Source: a virus
Reading direction: 5' to 3' (one strand)
IMG/VR virus record: IMGVR_UViG_3300028610_000686
Coordinates: 1 to 58,172 of that record
DNA: 58,172 nt
Under the pieces are notes generated by a model, which was not told where the DNA came from, did no database searches, and saw only the letters and a program-made list of their open reading frames with translations. The position numbers and the translations under genes were made by a program. Shown one piece after another: positions 55,170 to 58,172 of this stretch (positions are counted from its first letter, which is position 1; each line of letters starts with the position of its first letter).

Positions 55170-56159
55170 ATGATAAACAAAATAAAACAACACATAAAAG
55201 ATTTCGACAAGTTGAATATAATATTTCTAACCAAATTTGGTTCCCATTTATACGGGACCGATTCGGAATCATCCGATATTGATATTAAAGGCGTATTTCT
55301 CCCGACGACTGAACAGTGCTTTCTAAACGAAATTCCAAAATCACTTTCTTATTCATCTGGAAAAGATGACTCGAAAAATTCCAGTGATGATATTGATATC
55401 GAACTGTACTCACTGCATTATTATCTCAAGTTGCTGCAAAAAGGGGATACCGGCGCAATCGATATGTTGCACGCTCCAATGGCTGTTATTATACAAACAA
55501 GCGAGTTATGGGAGCAATTACATGATGATAGGAGAGAATTCTATACTACAAATCTCAGCGCATTCGTTGGCTATTGCAGGACACAGGCGAGCAAGTACGG
55601 AATAAAAGGGAGTCGTCTGAGTGATGCTAAAAAAGTACTTGACTATTTAGAACCTTTTAAAGATGAAGAAAATTCTCGAAAATTATTTGAAATATGGGAT
55701 AGTTTACCAACTGGGGAACATATACATAAAATCCCATCTAATCCTGAATTGAGAATTGATCACCCCATGTATCAAGTCTGTGGTAGAAAACTGCAATCAA
55801 CCGTGCCAATTTGGAGGGCTTATGGGTGCATTAATCATTTTTATCAAGAATACGGCAAACGAGCCAAACTAGCAGCGGAGAACAAGGGGATTAACTGGAA
55901 AGCCGTTAGTCATGCAATTCGTTGTGCATTCGAAATGCACTCGATTTATTCACAGGGAGGTCTCACATTTCCATTACGCCAAGCAGATTATATCAAAATG
56001 GTGAAAAACGGCGAACGTGATTATAAAGCCGTTGCTGAGAATCTTGAAACATTAATGGATCAGGTTGAAAACCTGGCAGCAAATTCGAAATATCCTAAAA
56101 AAGTGGATATGAAAAAATGGAATGATTGGTTAATCGATATTTACAGAAATCATGAATAA
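55170..56159 (+). CDS. Nucleotidyltransferase, YcgL/COG3541-like
   Basis: 329 aa. TKFGSHLYGTDSESSDIDIKGVFLP holds the pol-beta-type GS (residues 24-25) and the two catalytic Asp (36 and 38); DDIDIELYSLHYYL supplies the third acidic residue, near residue 75. Later come HAPMAVII, IKGSRLSDAKKVLDYL and KAVSHAIRCAFEMHSIYSQGGLTFPL, which follow the COG3541 order. The superfamily transfers nucleotides to RNA, protein or small molecules. The substrate here is unknown. It is the first gene of its operon and lies under the XRE repressor. The next gene overlaps by 8 bp. Confidence 0.8.
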   Translation: MINKIKQHIKDFDKLNIIFLTKFGSHLYGTDSESSDIDIKGVFLPTTEQCFLNEIPKSLSYSSGKDDSKNSSDDIDIELYSLHYYLKLLQKGDTGAIDMLHAPMAVIIQTSELWEQLHDDRREFYTTNLSAFVGYCRTQASKYGIKGSRLSDAKKVLDYLEPFKDEENSRKLFEIWDSLPTGEHIHKIPSNPELRIDHPMYQVCGRKLQSTVPIWRAYGCINHFYQEYGKRAKLAAENKGINWKAVSHAIRCAFEMHSIYSQGGLTFPLRQADYIKMVKNGERDYKAVAENLETLMDQVENLAANSKYPKKVDMKKWNDWLIDIYRNHE

Positions 56160-56409
56160 AAATCATCAATTCCCAATCCAAGGTATTATAAGCCTAGAGA
56201 GCGGTGATTATCTCTTCCGTGGTGATGTCTATGCAGACCAAAAATATTTTGCATGGATGATCGAGCATGACAATCTGACAGACCGCGTAAAATGTCACAA
56301 ATGGACGAAGCTACCAAGACCGAAAAAGAAGCTATTAAAAGGCGATGTTATTTTATTCAATGTTGATGATCCACCGCGAACGATTCCTTGGTTACCTATT
56401 TTGGATTAG
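56152..56409 (+). CDS. Hypothetical protein coupled to the nucleotidyltransferase
   Basis: 85 aa, overlapping the upstream gene by 8 bp. ISLESGDYLFRGDVYADQKYFAWMI and KGDVILFNVDDPPRTIPWLPIL suggest a small beta-barrel domain. Tight overlap indicates a shared function. Unknown. Confidence 0.55.
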   Translation: MNKNHQFPIQGIISLESGDYLFRGDVYADQKYFAWMIEHDNLTDRVKCHKWTKLPRPKKKLLKGDVILFNVDDPPRTIPWLPILD

Positions 56410-56424
56410 AAAGGAGAATTAAAA

Positions 56425-56547
56425 ATGTGTATTTCAAATGTTGAGGCAACAGTTATCAGTTTGTTAATATTTCTATCACTTGTGTTTTTTCTGTGTGCTT
56501 TTTGGAAAATCTTTCAAAAAGTGATAAATGTAAAAACTTTCAGATGA
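56425..56547 (+). CDS. Very small membrane protein
   Basis: 40 aa behind AAAGGAGAATTAAA. A single hydrophobic helix (VISLLIFLSLVFFLCAFW) with a basic C-terminus. The good Shine-Dalgarno supports translation. Confidence 0.5.
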   Translation: MCISNVEATVISLLIFLSLVFFLCAFWKIFQKVINVKTFR

Positions 56548-56557
56548 TGTTTTAATC

Positions 56558-56587
56558 TTGACATATTAAGAACATTATAAATATACT
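56558..56587 (+). promoter_or_regulatory. Promoter of the pentamer-array operon, leaderless type
   Basis: TTGACA (56558-56563), 18-nt spacer, TATACT (56582-56587). The start codon at 56594 falls at the expected transcription start and there is no Shine-Dalgarno. Confidence 0.6.
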
Positions 56588-56593
56588 ATAAAC

Positions 56594-56758
56594 ATGAAAA
56601 CAAAAACCATAATGGTCATGGTGACCGAGGATTTTAAAGAAAGGGTTCGAAAAGCTGCCAATCATGACAATAAAAGCTTGAGTGCTTATGTTATCGATTG
56701 CTTGCTTGTTGATCTCAAAAAACGAAAGGTTGAAAATATTAAATCTTTCAGTAAGTGA
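56594..56758 (+). CDS. Small ribbon-helix-helix (Arc-like) protein
   Basis: 54 aa. KTIMVMVTEDFKERVRKAANHDNKSLSAYVIDCLLVDLKKR shows the beta strand, two helices and the S-x-x-x-[YF]-[VI] turn of Arc/CopG proteins. First gene of the operon whose spacers contain the 5-nt arrays, and starting at a likely leaderless position. It could be an autoregulator, or possibly bind the repeated arrays as DNA. Confidence 0.7.
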   Translation: MKTKTIMVMVTEDFKERVRKAANHDNKSLSAYVIDCLLVDLKKRKVENIKSFSK

Positions 56759-56763
56759 AAACC

Positions 56764-56863
56764 GGCCAGGCAAGACGAGACATGGCGGGTCAAGGTGCGA
56801 CTTGGTCAGACTGAACCGGACAGGACAACGCACGATTCGACGAGTCAATTCAAGGCAAGATTT
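56764..56863 (+). repeat. Pentanucleotide-periodic array 1 (20 units)
   Basis: From GGCCA at 56764 the spacer splits into 20 consecutive 5-mers of type G-R-Y-N-N, for example GACGA GACAT GGCGG. Of the first 19 units, 16 begin with G; the exceptions are AACCG, CGCAC and TTCAA. It ends TTCAA GGCAA GATTT. No ORF. The 5-nt period rules out codon phase as the cause. It lies directly after the ribbon-helix-helix gene. Confidence 0.8.
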
Positions 56864-56886
56864 TTTAAACAATCAGGAGAAAAAAC

Positions 56887-57378
56887 ATGGATCAATCATT
56901 ATTTGAATTAAACGTTGATACACAAATCCTTTTTGATCGGCTTTCGACAATGAAAAAAGGTGATTTCATAGCTTACGAAACTTTGACTGATCTGATCAAA
57001 AAGAACGTTCAGATAGAAGGATATCGATATCTTTATACAGCCAGAAATATGATGCGCAAAATGCACGGCATTGTAATCGATGTAATCGAAAACGAAGGCT
57101 TAAGAGCTTTAACCGATGAAGAAAACATTGCATTGACCGGCAAAAGAGCTTTGAAAGGAATCCGTAACAAAGCGAAACTAGCAGCCTCGAAAATCACAAA
57201 GATTGATGATTTCAGCAAATTGAGCGATGAATCAAAAATCAAACACAATGCCCACCTTGGAATTTTCCAAATATTCATTGCAAACACCAGCAAGAAAAGG
57301 ATTGAAAAAGTTGAGAACAAGGTGGCTGAAACTGGTGAAAAATTGCCGATGAATGGTATTTTGGAATTGTTTAAGTGA
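56887..57378 (+). CDS. Unknown protein between arrays 1 and 2
   Basis: 163 aa, behind AATCAGGAGAAAAAAC. Mostly helical, basic: LFDRLSTMKKGDFIAYETLTDLI and RYLYTARNMMRKMHGIVIDVIENEGLRAL suggest a winged-helix-like N-terminal half. The second half is a charged helical tail (NKAKLAASKITKIDDFSKLSDE). A nucleic-acid-binding role is plausible. Both flanks are 5-nt-periodic arrays. Confidence 0.6.
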   Translation: MDQSLFELNVDTQILFDRLSTMKKGDFIAYETLTDLIKKNVQIEGYRYLYTARNMMRKMHGIVIDVIENEGLRALTDEENIALTGKRALKGIRNKAKLAASKITKIDDFSKLSDESKIKHNAHLGIFQIFIANTSKKRIEKVENKVAETGEKLPMNGILELFK

Positions 57379-57386
57379 TTATCCAG

Positions 57387-57451
57387 GGTGAGGCGTGGTT
57401 AGACAAGTCGTGATGAGTTGAGACAAGACGCGACAATTCAAGACAAGGATT
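57387..57451 (+). repeat. Pentanucleotide-periodic array 2 (13 units)
   Basis: 13 consecutive 5-mers from GGTGA to GGATT, G-first in 12 of 13. It contains GACAA GACGC GACAA and ends TTCAA GACAA GGATT, then AAAA. The same layout as arrays 1 and 3. Confidence 0.8.
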
Positions 57452-57482
57452 AAAATGGGGGAAACTTATGATTTAAAAACAA

Positions 57483-57552
57483 GACGTGACCAGACCTGGA
57501 GAGACGCGGCATGATGGGATGCGGCAAGACGGGACAATTCAAGGCAAGGATT
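57483..57552 (+). repeat. Pentanucleotide-periodic array 3 (14 units)
   Basis: 14 consecutive 5-mers from GACGT to GGATT, G-first in 13 of 14. It ends GACAA TTCAA GGCAA GGATT, matching the end of array 2. It precedes the last gene by 39 bp. The 31 bp between arrays 2 and 3 hold only a 19-codon ORF (57454 onward) that runs into array 3, which I do not count as a gene. Confidence 0.8.
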
Positions 57553-57591
57553 AAAACAAAACAATTCAAAACATTAAAATCAGGGGATTTT

Positions 57592-58152
57592 ATGAAAGTA
57601 GCAACAGTACAACTAAAAAGCATGGCTTCGTATTCACAGGGTCGATACCATGATACCGAAAAACTTAACAAAGAAAGCCACGCAGATTATGAAGAAAGAA
57701 CATGGAGAAACAAACTGCACGTAAACAAAGACGGATTTGTATTCATTCCGGCGATGGCTTTTAAAAATTGCATTTCGGAGTGTGCAAAATATCTGAGTAT
57801 TCAGATACCAGGAAAAGGGAAAGCGACGTATACAAAACATTTTGACGCCGGTGTTATTGTCAGTGATGCTTTAGTTCTGGATACCAAGGCGGAAGATGTT
57901 GAATGTGAAAGACTATTCATCCCGAATCCGGGGACAACCTCAAGAGTTAAAAAATCGTTTCCAATTATTCATGAATGGAGTGGCGAAGTTAAGTTTTTCA
58001 TTCTTGACGAAACGATAACAGAAAAAGTTTTTACTGACCACTTAAAGCAAGCCGGTCAGTTTATTGGAATCGGAAGATGGCGCCCGAGAAATCGTGGATT
58101 ATACGGACGTTTTACCGTTGAAAGTGTTGATTTTGCACCTTATGAAATTTGA
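57592..58152 (+). CDS. Unknown protein with glycine-rich C-terminal motif
   Basis: 186 aa from ATG 57592, behind CAGGGGATTTT. The N-terminal YSQGRYHDTEKLNKESHADYEERTWRNK and middle FVFIPAMAFKNCISECAKYLS are followed by a C-terminal QFIGIGRWRPRNRGLYGRFTV. This Gly/Arg-rich end (G-I-G-R-W-R-P...G-x-Y-G-R-F) resembles the glycine-rich loop of RAMP/Cas7-like RNA-binding folds and is conserved in phage proteins of this kind, but I cannot confirm homology. It is followed at the window edge by what may be a fourth array. Confidence 0.6.
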   Translation: MKVATVQLKSMASYSQGRYHDTEKLNKESHADYEERTWRNKLHVNKDGFVFIPAMAFKNCISECAKYLSIQIPGKGKATYTKHFDAGVIVSDALVLDTKAEDVECERLFIPNPGTTSRVKKSFPIIHEWSGEVKFFILDETITEKVFTDHLKQAGQFIGIGRWRPRNRGLYGRFTVESVDFAPYEI

Positions 58153-58172
58153 TGTGGGGTTGATAGGCAGGT

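Noticed and set aside
56682-56906. 74-aa plus-strand ORF
   Set aside because: It runs through the 5-nt array and overlaps two better genes; composition follows the repeat.
56764-57552. CRISPR array or simple tandem repeat
   Set aside because: The units are 5 nt with two free positions and no spacers; no cas genes are nearby. They are better described as period-5 arrays.
1-58172. Complete circular genome with the window ends joined
   Set aside because: Joining the ends gives a TGA stop directly before the truncated replication gene, so the N-terminal part is not recovered.
1-58172. Integrase or attachment site
   Set aside because: No tyrosine or serine recombinase pattern was found, although XRE, KilA-N and ImmA-like genes hint at a temperate ancestry.

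Overview
The window is almost wholly the genome of a tailed, siphovirus-type bacteriophage. It is AT-rich, tightly packed, uses the standard code, and has Shine-Dalgarno sites of the GGGGATAA/AAGGA type. The host cannot be named from sequence. A short lipoprotein with a lipobox (43923-44312) and an amidase-type lysin fit a Gram-negative host. No integrase, DNA polymerase or host gene is visible. The left edge cuts a replication gene and joining right end to left end does not restore it, so the window is probably a permuted or partial genome.

Layout, left to right. 3-8694: replication-type genes (a Lin1244/Lin1753-like protein and a loader-like partner) followed by about 30 small accessory genes (Cys-rich proteins, DUF551, VRR-NUC nuclease, XRE and ribbon-helix-helix regulators). 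8639-13531: a compact, overlapping cassette with a methyltransferase-like protein, an unknown protein, two PAPS-reductase-like (IbrA/DUF3440-type) proteins, two ParB-like (IbrB-type) proteins and one more unknown. An 18-bp perfect palindrome lies upstream. This is the best candidate for a poorly described enzymatic system, perhaps a nucleic-acid modification pathway. 13625-28739: packaging and head genes (TerS, TerL, DUF4055-type portal, scaffold-like, P22-type coat, decoration proteins, gp7/F-type minor head protein, connectors). 28751-41791: tail tube, tail chaperones with a -1 frameshift site, tape measure, tail tip with beta-helix, two paralogous receptor-binding-type genes sharing a 144-bp identical block (the second is broken), amidase and DUF1353. 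41754-43723 (minus): small genes ending in a KilA-N protein, divergent from the lipoprotein gene.

44590-53621: a structured-RNA island, then recombination genes (DUF2303, SbcC/SMC-like ATPase, Bet/RecT annealing protein, MBL-fold hydrolase), an HNH endonuclease and a DUF gene. 53620-53905 is a second structured-RNA island that begins with a tRNA-Leu-like element. 54316-55054 (minus) holds a winged-helix regulator and a small XRE repressor, divergent from a YcgL/COG3541-type nucleotidyltransferase. 56594-58152 is an operon of small proteins.

The most unusual feature lies in that last operon. The spacers after successive genes are arrays with strict 5-nucleotide periodicity (consensus G-R-Y-N-N; 20, 13 and 14 units), each ending in a similar tail before the next gene. 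They resemble the regularly spaced triplets bound by ring-shaped RNA-binding proteins such as TRAP, though nothing here proves that.
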